Assembly: GCA_023257755.1 (NCBI GenBank) | Contig: JALRBM010000030.1 | Coordinates: 1 to 8,986 of the forward strand | DNA from: Candidatus Saccharimonadia bacterium | GTDB taxonomy: Bacteria; Patescibacteriota; Saccharimonadia; Saccharimonadales; Saccharimonadaceae | Direction of reading: 5' to 3' | DNA length: 8,986 nt | In this document: positions 1 to 5,551 of the stretch, one piece after another | How positions within the stretch are numbered: the stretch's first letter is position 1 | How the letters are laid out: each line of letters starts with the position of its first letter | Made by a program: the position numbers and the translations under genes | The notes under the pieces: model-generated | The model's database searches: none | Seen by the model: only the letters and a program-made list of their open reading frames with translations | Told to the model about the DNA's origin: nothing

Positions 1-1944
1 CTGTTCCAGGGTGACGGTCTCGATTTTGGCGCCCGTGGGGAGCGGAGCGAACGTTGGTTTAGGATCGTCGGACTGCTCGCCCTTTTGGAGCATGGGGCCG
101 AAGCGGCCGAAGCGTGAGTAGATGGGCAGCCCAGATTTTGGATCGTGACCGATAAGTCGCGCTTGGGTGGCCTCGGCGCGTGAAATCTCGCCGCTTGCTT
201 CGACTAACTGATGGAACGGTGTATAAAAATCGGTCAGTACGCGCACGCGGTCTTTCTGTCCGACGGCGATTTCGTCCAGTTCGGATTCGACGGAACGGGT
301 GAAGTCATAGTCCATGACTTTCGTAAAGTGTTTGACTAAAAAGTCAGTAACAACCTTTCCTGTGTCTGTTGGAAAGAGTTTGTTCGAATCTTTACCATAT
401 TGAATTACCTCTTTGTTTTCGGTGATATCGCCATTCTTGAGAGTAAGCTTGCGGATTTCTTTTGGCGTGCCCTCAAGGTCGCCGCGCTCGACGTAGCCGC
501 GGGTTTGGATCGTATTGATGGTGCTGGCGTAGGTGCTCGGGCGGCCGATACCCATTTCCTCGAGTTTTTTGACGAGACTAGCCTCAGTGTAGCGGGCCGG
601 GCCGCGTGAGAGGCTTTCCAGGGCCTCGGCACCTTGTAGCGAGAGGCTGTCACCCTCCTTTACTTCTGGCAAAAGGACGTCATCACCGCTGCGTCCGTAG
701 ACTTTAAGAAATCCGTCAAAGATGACGATTTCGCCTTTCGCTTCCAGAATAAGATCATCTGTCTTGATGCTTGCGGGTCCTGCCCCGCCAGACGCCACCC
801 GCTGCTCAGCCGGAGCAATGGTGATCGTTGTCTTTTCCAAAGAGGCCGGCGCCATCTGGCTGGCAAGTGTGCGGCGCCAGATAAGATTGTAGAGTTTTTT
901 CTGCTGCTCGTCTGCCCCGGCGAAATCTTTTCGAATATCCGTAGGCCGGATGGCTTCGTGCGCTTCCTGAGCGTTGGCGCTTTTACTCTTGAACGTGCGA
1001 AACTGGTGGTATGCTTCGCCGTATTTTTCTTTAACGAAAGCGGTCATCGCGCCAAGTGCCTGAGTAGAAAGATTGACTGAATCGGTACGCATGTACGTAA
1101 TAAGTCCGGCTTCGTACAGGCGTTGGGCGAGACTCATTGTGTTACGGGGGCTAAAGCCCAGCTTTGAAGAGGCTTCCTGTTGCAATGTGCTGGTGGTAAA
1201 GGGCGCTGAAGGGTTGCGGGTGCCTGGTTTCTTTTCGATATTGGCAATTGAAAAGCTGCTTCTTGCAAACGCTTCAAGAACGCTGCGAACCGCCTCGATC
1301 GAATCGTACTTTTTAGGGCTGGACGCGGGCAAATGCGTACCATCGTTCAGGATAAAATCAGCTGAAATTTTAAAGGTTGACTCGGGGTTATGGGCGTCAA
1401 TTTCCCCCTCTCGCTCGACAATCAGGCGGACGGCGACCGACTGGACACGTCCGGCGGAAAGCTGTGGTCGAACCTTTCGCCAAAGCACTGGCGAAAGCTC
1501 GAAGCCTACGAGATAATCCAGTGATTGGCGGGCCTGCTGGGCCTCGACCAGCGGTATATTAATAGTACGAGGGTTCTTTACCGCCTCGTCCAGCGCGCCC
1601 TTGGTAATTTCGTGAAAGACGATGCGCTTGGTTGTCTTTGGGTCGAGCTTTAGTACTTCGGCGAGGTGCCACGCAATCGCCTCTCCTTCGCGGTCTTCAT
1701 CGCTTGCCAGCCAGACAGTATCGGCTTCCTTGACTGCCTTCTTCAGTTCGCTGATAACCTTTTTCTTGTCGGCGTCAACTTCGAATTTAGGGGCGAAGTT
1801 ATTGCCCACGTCAACACTGCCGTTTTTTGACGGCAGGCCCCGAATGTGACCGATACTGCTCTTGACAACAAAATCCCGACCGAGGTATTTCTCGATTGTT
1901 TTTGCCTTAGCCGGTGACTCGACGATAACTAGGTTTTTACTCAT
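1..1944 (-). CDS. topA: DNA topoisomerase I (type IA), C-terminus beyond window edge
   Basis: Relaxes negatively supercoiled DNA by transient single-strand cleavage in the nucleoid. The first 648 residues are in the window and the reading frame is still open at base 1. The N-terminal Toprim domain begins MSKNLVIVESPAKAKTIEKY, with the catalytic Glu9; the acidic DxDxE motif is at D82, D84 and E86 (ASDEDREGEAIAWHL). A segment ending in SAGRVQSVAVRLIVERE follows. The active-site tyrosine is Y284 in the family signature GLITYMRTDS, and HEAIRPT and IGRPSTYASTI follow in the expected order. Any C-terminal zinc-ribbon or basic repeats lie outside the window. The start at 1944 is the natural Toprim start. 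No good Shine-Dalgarno sequence precedes it (only GGAA very close to the ATG). It lies downstream of dprA on the same strand, a common bacterial pairing, but ORF A separates them here. Identification is firm. Confidence 0.97.
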   Translation of the reverse strand, partial: MSKNLVIVESPAKAKTIEKYLGRDFVVKSSIGHIRGLPSKNGSVDVGNNFAPKFEVDADKKKVISELKKAVKEADTVWLASDEDREGEAIAWHLAEVLKLDPKTTKRIVFHEITKGALDEAVKNPRTINIPLVEAQQARQSLDYLVGFELSPVLWRKVRPQLSAGRVQSVAVRLIVEREGEIDAHNPESTFKISADFILNDGTHLPASSPKKYDSIEAVRSVLEAFARSSFSIANIEKKPGTRNPSAPFTTSTLQQEASSKLGFSPRNTMSLAQRLYEAGLITYMRTDSVNLSTQALGAMTAFVKEKYGEAYHQFRTFKSKSANAQEAHEAIRPTDIRKDFAGADEQQKKLYNLIWRRTLASQMAPASLEKTTITIAPAEQRVASGGAGPASIKTDDLILEAKGEIVIFDGFLKVYGRSGDDVLLPEVKEGDSLSLQGAEALESLSRGPARYTEASLVKKLEEMGIGRPSTYASTINTIQTRGYVERGDLEGTPKEIRKLTLKNGDITENKEVIQYGKDSNKLFPTDTGKVVTDFLVKHFTKVMDYDFTRSVESELDEIAVGQKDRVRVLTDFYTPFHQLVEASGEISRAEATQARLIGHDPKSGLPIYSRFGRFGPMLQKGEQSDDPKPTFAPLPTGAKIETVTLEQ

Positions 1945-1988
1945 AATTCCAAAATGGTCGTGGTTAGCTCTTTTAGGTACAATGCCCT

Positions 1989-2017
1989 ATATTACGGCGG
2001 GTGTTTGGAATTTTCAA
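1989..2017 (-). promoter_or_regulatory. topA promoter (TTGAAA-17-TAATAT)
   Basis: Read on the minus strand, TTGAAA (2012-2017) and TAATAT (1989-1994) are separated by exactly 17 bases, a good sigma-70-type promoter. It would start transcription near 1982 and give topA a leader of about 38 nt. It lies below the terminator at 2036-2085, so topA appears transcribed independently of ORF A and dprA. Confidence 0.6.
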
Positions 2018-2035
2018 GTGCTATTAAATAAGAGC

Positions 2036-2085
2036 AAATAAAAGTGACCCTAAACACTGAAAGGTTTTCAGTACTTGGAGTCACT
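2036..2085 (-). terminator. Intrinsic terminator between ORF A and topA
   Basis: The outer arms AGTGAC (2043-2048) and GTCACT (2080-2085) and the perfect 7-bp inner stem ACTGAAA/TTTCAGT (2056-2062 with 2066-2072, 3-nt loop) form one long hairpin with a few mismatches between the two stems. On the minus strand it is followed by a T-rich run (TTTTATTT). It would end minus-strand transcripts coming through ORF A. A competing stem GGAGTC/GACTCC (2077-2082 with 2091-2096) overlaps the outer arm, so an alternative fold is possible. Confidence 0.6.
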
Positions 2086-2162
2086 GGCGAGACTCCGCTG
2101 GGGTGCGGGGTTCCGCCGAGCGACGCCGTATGTGCGATTTTAGTCAATATCTATAGAACGAC

Positions 2163-2194
2163 GAAAGCCGTCCAGGTACTTGTCCTGAACGGCT
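2163..2194 (-). terminator. Hairpin 3' of ORF A
   Basis: An 11-bp stem with one G-U pair is formed by 2166-2176 and 2184-2194, with a 7-nt loop (2177-2183). On the minus strand it begins 22 bases after the ORF A stop codon and is followed only by TTTCG, so it is a terminator-like hairpin with a weak U-tract. The stronger terminator at 2036-2085 may act as backup. Confidence 0.45.
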
Positions 2195-2216
2195 GTTCGC
2201 ACGTTGCTGGAGCGGG

Positions 2217-2411
2217 TTAAGCCGCTCGACGGTGTCTCCGACACCACTCGATTCCCCCCTTCGATCGGGCCTTGAAGATCAGCCTCAGTGGCGGCAGCTT
2301 GATCCTGGTGGGCTCTGCCTTCTCCACCGAGCAACCCGGACACGCCGGCTTGGCGGGTGGAAGAACCTGCTTGAGACGCCGACGCTTCGGCCTGGACGAG
2401 CGAGCGCTCAC
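2217..2411 (-). CDS. ORF A: small basic GC-rich hypothetical protein with CPGC motif
   Basis: Function not recognised. The GTG start at 2411 is preceded by AGAGAAGAGG at good Shine-Dalgarno spacing and gives 64 residues; an in-frame GTG at 2420 would add three residues but sits on the ribosome-binding site. The protein is very basic. It has RPKRRRLKQ near the N-terminus, a CPGC pair in the middle and a further Cys and His close to the C-terminus (WCRRHRR). This could be a small zinc-binding or nucleic-acid-binding fold, but two spaced Cys plus one Cys/His is weak evidence. About 75% of codons end in G or C, above the neighbouring topA and dprA. It has its own promoter upstream and hairpins downstream, so it looks like an independent unit inserted into the dprA-topA gap. 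A longer overlapping frame (2140-2472) also exists, so the frame assignment is moderate. Confidence 0.45.
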   Translation of the reverse strand: MSARSSRPKRRRLKQVLPPAKPACPGCSVEKAEPTRIKLPPLRLIFKARSKGGIEWCRRHRRAA

Positions 2412-2448
2412 GATGATCACCTCTTCTCTGGAGCACGTGCGATTGTTT

Positions 2449-2466
2449 GGAGCCTTTTTGAAGGCT
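2449..2466 (-). promoter_or_regulatory. Leader hairpin upstream of ORF A
   Basis: A perfect 7-bp stem GAGCCTT/AAGGCTC with a 4-nt loop lies in the putative 5' leader of ORF A, between its promoter and its ribosome-binding site. No U-run follows on the minus strand, so it is a leader structure rather than a terminator. Confidence 0.4.
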
Positions 2467-2483
2467 CAACAAAGCATATGTTA

Positions 2484-2512
2484 ACTATAGTATATTAAAT
2501 AAACATTGTCAA
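2484..2512 (-). promoter_or_regulatory. Promoter for ORF A (TTGACA-17-TATAGT)
   Basis: On the minus strand a consensus -35 TTGACA (2507-2512) and TATAGT (2484-2489) are spaced by exactly 17 AT-rich bases. Transcription would start near 2477. The -35 box overlaps the dprA stop codon, as TGA is part of TTGACA. This gives ORF A its own host-type promoter immediately behind dprA. Confidence 0.65.
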
Positions 2513-3366
2513 TTAACTGTCCATTGGTTGGCACCGAGGGCACGAATACGGCCGTCCAACTCCATCATAGTGAGCGTCTGGTTAAATTCGGCTGTGTTTA
2601 GGCCTGACGCCTGGTGGATGGCGTCACCGTCTCGGATTCCACCCTGGATAAGAGATAAGATGGCTGTTTCTGCAGGAGTATTCCCAAGAGGGAGGGGTGA
2701 CTGAGGTGAAAGAAGTGATGGGGCGATAACTTCAAGAATATCCTCGGTTCGTGTAACGGGGAACGCCCCTTGTTTTATGAGGGTGTTGCAACCGGCGGAC
2801 AAAGGGCTGGTAATATTTCCTGGTACCGCAAAGAGATATTTACCTTGATCCAGTGCGTGTGAAGCGGTATTCAGCGTACCGCTGCGACTGGCCGCCTCTA
2901 CGACAACCACCGCGTCGGACAGGCCGCTGACGAGACGGTTGCGGGCTAAAAACTGGTAGCCTCGCGCCTCTTTCGGAGGTTCATATTCGCTAAGAATGGC
3001 GCCACCTTGCGTTATGATTTGCTTTGCTAACCCTGTATGACTTCGCGGATAAATGGTATCAACACTGTTGGCGAGGACGGCGATTGTTAAGCCGCCCGCC
3101 TCGATCGCACCCCGATGGGCGATGGCATCGATGCCGAGAGCAAGGCCACTGACCACGACTATTCCCTTGGCAGCTAATTCAGAGGCAAGCCGGTAGGCGA
3201 CCTCTTTTCCGTAGGCTGTTGGTTTACGTGTGCCGACAATGGCAACGGTTGGAAGCCGGGCGTCTGGTAAAGAGCCGGTAAAGAAAATCAGCTTCGGCGC
3301 ATCTGATATGTACGTAAGGCTTGCAAGGTACTCATGTTTATCAGGGGTGGCTCTATTGATTTTCAT
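2509..3366 (-). CDS. dprA: DNA-processing protein DprA (Smf)
   Basis: Binds incoming single-stranded DNA during natural transformation and loads RecA on it in the cytoplasm. The 285-residue protein is essentially the Rossmann-like DprA core plus a C-terminal winged-helix segment. Visible signatures are VGTRKPTAYG (44-53), SGLALGIDAIAH (73-84), NSVDTIYPRSH (100-110), SEYEPP (126-131), FLARNRLVSGLSDAVVVVEA (139-158) with SRSGTLNTA after it, and AVPGNITSPLSAGCNTLIKQGA. The C-terminal part (about 225-285) resembles the DprA winged helix. The N-terminal SAM/HhH domain of longer homologues is lacking, which fits a compact CPR version. The ATG at 3366 is preceded by AT-rich DNA with no Shine-Dalgarno. 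A weak TTGACA-19-CATATT promoter just upstream would give a leaderless message. Its presence suggests the cell can process imported DNA, relevant to the foreign-looking ORFs nearby. Confidence 0.95.
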   Translation of the reverse strand: MKINRATPDKHEYLASLTYISDAPKLIFFTGSLPDARLPTVAIVGTRKPTAYGKEVAYRLASELAAKGIVVVSGLALGIDAIAHRGAIEAGGLTIAVLANSVDTIYPRSHTGLAKQIITQGGAILSEYEPPKEARGYQFLARNRLVSGLSDAVVVVEAASRSGTLNTASHALDQGKYLFAVPGNITSPLSAGCNTLIKQGAFPVTRTEDILEVIAPSLLSPQSPLPLGNTPAETAILSLIQGGIRDGDAIHQASGLNTAEFNQTLTMMELDGRIRALGANQWTVN

Positions 3367-3375
3367 ATAAAATAT

Positions 3376-3401
3376 GTCAAAAGGTATTGACGGTGTGTCA
3401 A
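3376..3401. promoter_or_regulatory. Cluster of GTCAA/TTGAC half-sites between divergent promoters
   Basis: Three alternating half-sites GTCAA-N6-TTGAC-N5-GTCAA occur in 26 bp. The outer two copies of TGTCAAA are direct repeats exactly 21 bp apart, two helical turns. The middle TTGAC is also the -35 box of the plus-strand promoter at 3387, and the right-hand copy reads TTGACA on the minus strand toward dprA. It may be an operator for divergent control, or simply two opposed -35 boxes. Confidence 0.35.
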
Positions 3402-3415
3402 ATTCGTGCTAATAT
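3387..3415 (+). promoter_or_regulatory. Promoter for structured RNA (TTGACG-17-TAATAT)
   Basis: TTGACG (3387-3392) and TAATAT (3410-3415) are spaced by 17 bases. Transcription would start near 3422, just before the first stem of the structured RNA, and would run toward the ZIP gene. Confidence 0.6.
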
Positions 3416-3421
3416 GGAACA

Positions 3422-3668
3422 CGATTGGTTGTGATGCGAGTTCAACCAAACGCACCTTATACCCCCTATTCTAACTTATGTTAGGGTACATGTAACGTGC
3501 TTATAAGTATTCTACCCTCCACTTTTAGGCAAAAAGCGTTACATGTATACTAATCCCTTTAACCAGCGGACCTCCATATGTTGTGAGGTGGGTCACGCTA
3601 TGCCCAAACGGGTGGGTTAAAGGGCAAAATGGCGCCAGGTGATGCCCACCCTTACCTGGCGCTTTTTT
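3422..3668 (+). ncRNA. Structured RNA of unknown class, or long attenuating leader of the ZIP gene
   Basis: Nearly all of this promoter-to-terminator stretch can fold. (1) Stem TTGGTTG/CAACCAA (3425-3431, 3443-3449); its loop bases TGCG can pair with CGCA at 3451-3454 as an H-type pseudoknot. (2) A 9-bp stem around CTAAC/GTTAG (to about 3488). (3) A roughly 22-bp arm from 3487-3508 with 3521-3547, starting TACATGTAACG/CGTTACATGTA, with a 5-nt bulge; it competes with stem 2 for 3487-3488. (4) A tight three-way junction: 10-bp closing stem 3555-3564/3615-3624, an arm at 3565-3599 and a small hairpin 3602-3613. (5) The terminator. GGGTGGG at 3610-3616 can alternatively pair with CCCACCC at 3645-3651, breaking the junction and trapping the terminator's 5' arm. 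RNase P, tmRNA, SRP and tRNA signatures were looked for and not found. Stable sRNA and riboswitch are both possible. Confidence 0.55.
3632..3668 (+). terminator. Strong intrinsic terminator upstream of ZIP gene
   Basis: A perfect 9-bp stem GCGCCAGGT/ACCTGGCGC (3632-3640, 3654-3662) with a 13-nt loop is followed by six T. It ends the structured RNA 27 bases before the ZIP start codon, a position typical of transcription attenuation. Confidence 0.85.
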
Positions 3669-3676
3669 GTTGGGCA

Positions 3677-3685
3677 TGATATTAT
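3677..3685 (+). promoter_or_regulatory. Extended -10 element for ZIP gene
   Basis: TGATATTAT is an extended -10 (TG, one base, TATTAT) placed right after the terminator. Transcription would start about 3692-3696, at or almost at the ATG, giving a leaderless or near-leaderless mRNA. No good -35 box is visible 17 bases upstream. Confidence 0.45.
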
Positions 3686-3695
3686 CAAGCTACTG

Positions 3696-4439
3696 ATGAC
3701 TGTCTTATTTATGGTTCTTGCGATTATTATCGGAAGCCTCGTCTCTCTGGTAGGAGGTATTTTACTTTTGAGTGCCAAGAAGCGGCGCGAGGCTGCTCTG
3801 TTGTTGACGATGCCGTTTGGAGCCGGTGCCCTGCTGGCGGCGGCGTTCTTTGACCTTTTACCGGAATCATTTGAGGAGGCGGAACCGTCGACCATGATTC
3901 TTTATATGCTAGGCGGGTTTATCGCCTTCTTTCTGTTTGAGCGGCTGGCAGGCTGGTTTCATCACCATCATCAACATGATGAGGCCAAAGATACGTCGCA
4001 GCGCTGGCTGATTGTGTTAGGCGACCTGGCGCACAATGTTATTGACGGTGTCGCCATCGGTGCCGCTTTCTTGGTCAGTATTCCAACGGGTATTATTACG
4101 ACGTTTGCCGTGGCTGCCCACGAAGTGCCTAAAGAACTGGGTACTTTCGCCCTGCTGTTATCTCGTGGCTGGAAGGACAAAATGGTAATCCTGGCTAATC
4201 TAGCAACGGCGCTTGGCACGCTTGCTGCGGCGGTGCTGGTATATCTTCTTGCGAAAGATTCCTACGAATTTGTCCCGCCCCTTCTCGCAGTGACCGCAGG
4301 ATTCTTCCTGTATGTGGCGGCGAGCGATATTATTCCGGATATTCATGAACAGCCGCGTAGGATCGGGACGATTCAGGCGGGCATGTTAGTGCTGGGTGTT
4401 GTCCTTGTCGGCATGGTCATGATGCTTTTAGGCGCGTAA
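3696..4439 (+). CDS. ZIP-family divalent metal transporter
   Basis: Inner-membrane transporter of the ZIP (ZupT/SLC39-like) family, expected to move zinc or another divalent metal into the cytoplasm. The ATG at 3696 gives 247 residues; longer in-frame starts at 3639 would put the N-terminus inside the terminator hairpin, so they are unlikely. About seven to eight hydrophobic segments are visible. A cytoplasmic-type His-rich loop (HHHHQH, 89-94) lies between the third and fourth, as in many ZIPs. The binuclear metal-site signatures are HNVIDG (113-118) in the fourth segment and HEVPKE (142-147) in the fifth; the usual second His of HEIPHE is Lys here. P40 and the pair LLPES (54-58) also match the family. 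No Shine-Dalgarno precedes the start. The upstream structured RNA and terminator suggest control by attenuation, possibly by metal, which is inference. Convergent with pth beyond ORF B. Confidence 0.93.
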   Translation: MTVLFMVLAIIIGSLVSLVGGILLLSAKKRREAALLLTMPFGAGALLAAAFFDLLPESFEEAEPSTMILYMLGGFIAFFLFERLAGWFHHHHQHDEAKDTSQRWLIVLGDLAHNVIDGVAIGAAFLVSIPTGIITTFAVAAHEVPKELGTFALLLSRGWKDKMVILANLATALGTLAAAVLVYLLAKDSYEFVPPLLAVTAGFFLYVAASDIIPDIHEQPRRIGTIQAGMLVLGVVLVGMVMMLLGA

Positions 4440-4440
4440 C

Positions 4441-4469
4441 TTTACACTCTTGCAAATCTGGCGTATGGT
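4441..4469 (+). promoter_or_regulatory. Possible promoter for ORF B (TTTACA-17-TATGGT)
   Basis: TTTACA (4441-4446) directly after the ZIP stop codon and TATGGT (4464-4469) are spaced by 17 bases. The -35 matches well and the -10 only partly. It overlaps the inverted repeat at 4452-4488. Confidence 0.3.
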
Positions 4470-4488
4470 TATGGTACGCAAGATTTGC
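4452..4488. repeat. Inverted repeat between ZIP gene and ORF B
   Basis: Two 14-base arms (4452-4465 and 4475-4488, core GCAAATCT/AGATTTGC) pair at 13 of 14 positions around a 9-nt loop. No T-run follows on either strand, so it is either a weak 3' hairpin of the ZIP mRNA, a leader hairpin of ORF B, or an operator over the putative ORF B promoter. Confidence 0.5.
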
Positions 4489-4518
4489 GTGATCAGAGTA
4501 CAAGTTGGGAGCTTGGCT

Positions 4519-4824
4519 ATGAAAGTAGCACTGCTCGCCGGCCTTCTGGGCACCGGTGCCGGACTGATGTTCCTCACGGCCCTCCGGCCCATCCGAAACT
4601 GGAAGCGGTTCTGGGTGTATGCCGGGTGCGTCGTCGTAGGGGCGGCAGCTATTGTCGCTGCTGCTTTCGTCGAACAAGGGGGTGCCTGGCTGACCCGTCC
4701 CGATCTGTTCTGGGTCGTGGTGGTCACACTCTGTGTCGTCGCGGTCGGTGTCCTGCCCTGGGAACTCCGGCGGTGGCACAAGGCCCGAAGCACGCAGGCG
4801 GCGAGTTCCCGTGAGCTACTCTGA
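4519..4824 (+). CDS. ORF B: small GC-rich membrane protein
   Basis: Function not recognised. The ATG at 4519 follows GGGAG at suitable spacing and gives 101 residues; an upstream in-frame TTG at 4450 lies in an inverted repeat and is unlikely. Three hydrophobic segments are evident at about 3-22, 31-51 and 63-81, separated by RPIRNWKR and EQGGAWLTRPD, with a basic tail (ELRRWHKAR). By the positive-inside rule the first loop and the tail would be cytoplasmic, giving an outside N-terminus. Roughly three quarters of codons end in G or C, and Val/Ala/Trp content is high, as in small actinobacterial membrane proteins. It is followed immediately by a perfect GC-rich hairpin. It lies tail to tail with pth and is unlike the core genes in base use and in having a Shine-Dalgarno sequence, suggesting transfer. 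It could be a small immunity or stress protein, but nothing shows that. Confidence 0.65.
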   Translation: MKVALLAGLLGTGAGLMFLTALRPIRNWKRFWVYAGCVVVGAAAIVAAAFVEQGGAWLTRPDLFWVVVVTLCVVAVGVLPWELRRWHKARSTQAASSRELL

Positions 4825-4826
4825 CC

Positions 4827-4855
4827 GCAGGCGGGGCGCACGCTGCCCCGCCTGC
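4827..4855 (+). terminator. GC-rich hairpin 3' of ORF B
   Basis: A perfect 11-bp stem (4827-4837, 4845-4855; core GGCGGGGC/GCCCCGCC) with a 7-nt loop starts two bases after the ORF B stop. No U-run follows. U-less GC hairpins at gene ends are common in Streptomyces-like genomes, unlike the U-tailed terminators at 3632 and 8107 here. Confidence 0.6.
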
Positions 4856-4877
4856 ACGGCTCCATATGTAAATAATG

Positions 4878-5456
4878 TCAATCAGTAGTCTTTTGGATGA
4901 CGGACACTTTTGTAGGGGTGAATTGTCCTTGGACAAAATCAACGCAAAATTTACCCGCAAGCTCAACAACCGCTCCCAGTGTGTTTCTTTCCAGAGAGTC
5001 AAATAGACCAAGAACGTAGTTAACGGTTGGGATATGGGTTTTTTCCTCGTTGAAAATGCCAATCCGAATGCGCGCATATTCGTCGCCGAGATGGGCGTTA
5101 AGAGATTTGACACCGTTATTGCCGGCATTACTGCCTTTTAGCCGGGTGCGAATCGTCCCAAAGGGCAAGGCAAGGTCGTCGTAAATGGCAAGAAAGTCTT
5201 TTTTGGGATCGAGTTTATAGTAATCAGTGATCAGCCGGGCAGATTGCCCGGTATCATTATAAAAGGTAGTCGGCTTGACGATGAGTACCTTCTGCCCTTC
5301 AATCGTCACATCTGCGACATCGGCGAAAAATTTTGGTTTTTTTTGGAATTCTGCCCGCCAGTTTTTGGCCAACTCATCGGCAATAGCAAAGCCGATATTA
5401 TGACGGCTGTCTTTGTACTGCAGGCCGGGATTGCCTTGGGCGAAAATAACTTTCAT
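4878..5456 (-). CDS. pth: Peptidyl-tRNA hydrolase
   Basis: Cleaves peptidyl-tRNAs that drop off the ribosome, recycling tRNA in the cytoplasm. The start at 5456 gives 192 residues beginning MKVIFAQGNPGLQY, matching the family's usual start; an in-frame ATG at 5477 would add seven unconserved residues. Active-site positions by the E. coli scheme are present: N9 in the GNPG motif, catalytic H19 in SRHNIGF, N67 in KPTTFYN (the usual Met before it is Tyr here), D93 in YDDLALPFG and N114 in GSNAGNNGVKS (the usual His before it is Asn). The last two variants are the sort seen in deep-branching bacteria. No Shine-Dalgarno precedes the ATG; a TACAAT box lies 9 bases before it, so the mRNA is probably nearly leaderless. 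It stands alone, with ORF B convergent downstream and ORF C divergent upstream. Confidence 0.96.
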   Translation of the reverse strand: MKVIFAQGNPGLQYKDSRHNIGFAIADELAKNWRAEFQKKPKFFADVADVTIEGQKVLIVKPTTFYNDTGQSARLITDYYKLDPKKDFLAIYDDLALPFGTIRTRLKGSNAGNNGVKSLNAHLGDEYARIRIGIFNEEKTHIPTVNYVLGLFDSLERNTLGAVVELAGKFCVDFVQGQFTPTKVSVIQKTTD

Positions 5457-5465
5457 GGTTCTTAT

Positions 5466-5494
5466 ATTGTAATCCATAGGAGAAGTCTGTGGAA
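5466..5494 (-). promoter_or_regulatory. Possible pth promoter (TTCCAC-17-TACAAT)
   Basis: On the minus strand TACAAT (5466-5471) and a weak -35 TTCCAC (5489-5494) are 17 bases apart. Transcription would begin within a few bases of the pth ATG at 5456. Confidence 0.35.
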
Positions 5495-5499
5495 TCGGC

Positions 5500-5505
5500 T
5501 ATACT
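5500..5505 (+). promoter_or_regulatory. Possible -10 box for ORF C (TATACT)
   Basis: TATACT matches a -10 element and would start a transcript near 5512, just at the leader hairpin of ORF C. No recognisable -35 box is present at 16-18 bases, so support is weak. Confidence 0.25.
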
Positions 5506-5512
5506 TTTAACA

Positions 5513-5530
5513 AGTCGCACACCTGCGGCT
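5513..5530 (+). promoter_or_regulatory. Leader hairpin upstream of ORF C
   Basis: A 7-bp stem AGTCGCA/TGCGGCT with one G-U pair and the loop CACC lies about 20 bases before the start of ORF C. It parallels the leader hairpins of ORFs A, B and D. Confidence 0.35.
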
Positions 5531-5551
5531 AGATGACGAAAGGGATCGGTG

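Larger units (their letters stand above)
2132..2444. repeat. 8-bp direct repeat GTGCGATT flanking ORF A
   Basis: GTGCGATT occurs at 2132-2139 and again at 2437-2444, bracketing ORF A and its proximal hairpin. It could be a target-site duplication left by an insertion of about 305 bp, but 8 bases is short and no terminal inverted repeats are visible. By chance, two 40-base flanks would share an 8-mer a few percent of the time. Confidence 0.25.

Noticed and set aside
2140..2472. 110-residue minus-strand ORF overlapping ORF A
   Set aside because: It starts at TTG inside the leader hairpin, has no Shine-Dalgarno, and runs across the ORF A 3' hairpin. The shorter frame has a good ribosome-binding site and the better codon pattern. 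Not fully excluded.
3422..3668. Housekeeping RNA (RNase P, tmRNA, SRP or tRNA)
   Set aside because: Key conserved segments (GAAAGTCC, T-arm GGTTCGA, SRP GGAAGCAGCC) are absent.
3639..3695. N-terminal extension of the ZIP protein from GTG at 3639
   Set aside because: It would begin inside the terminator hairpin, and the extra residues are unlike a ZIP N-terminus; the ATG at 3696 fits the first membrane helix.
4485..4814. Alternative plus-strand frame through ORF B
   Set aside because: Arg/Cys-rich low-complexity translation without ribosome-binding site; the ORF B frame gives clean membrane helices.
3572..4869. 10-bp direct repeat CTCCATATGT at 3572-3581 and 4860-4869
   Set aside because: Dozens of repeated 10-mers are expected by chance in 9 kb; no further shared sequence around them.
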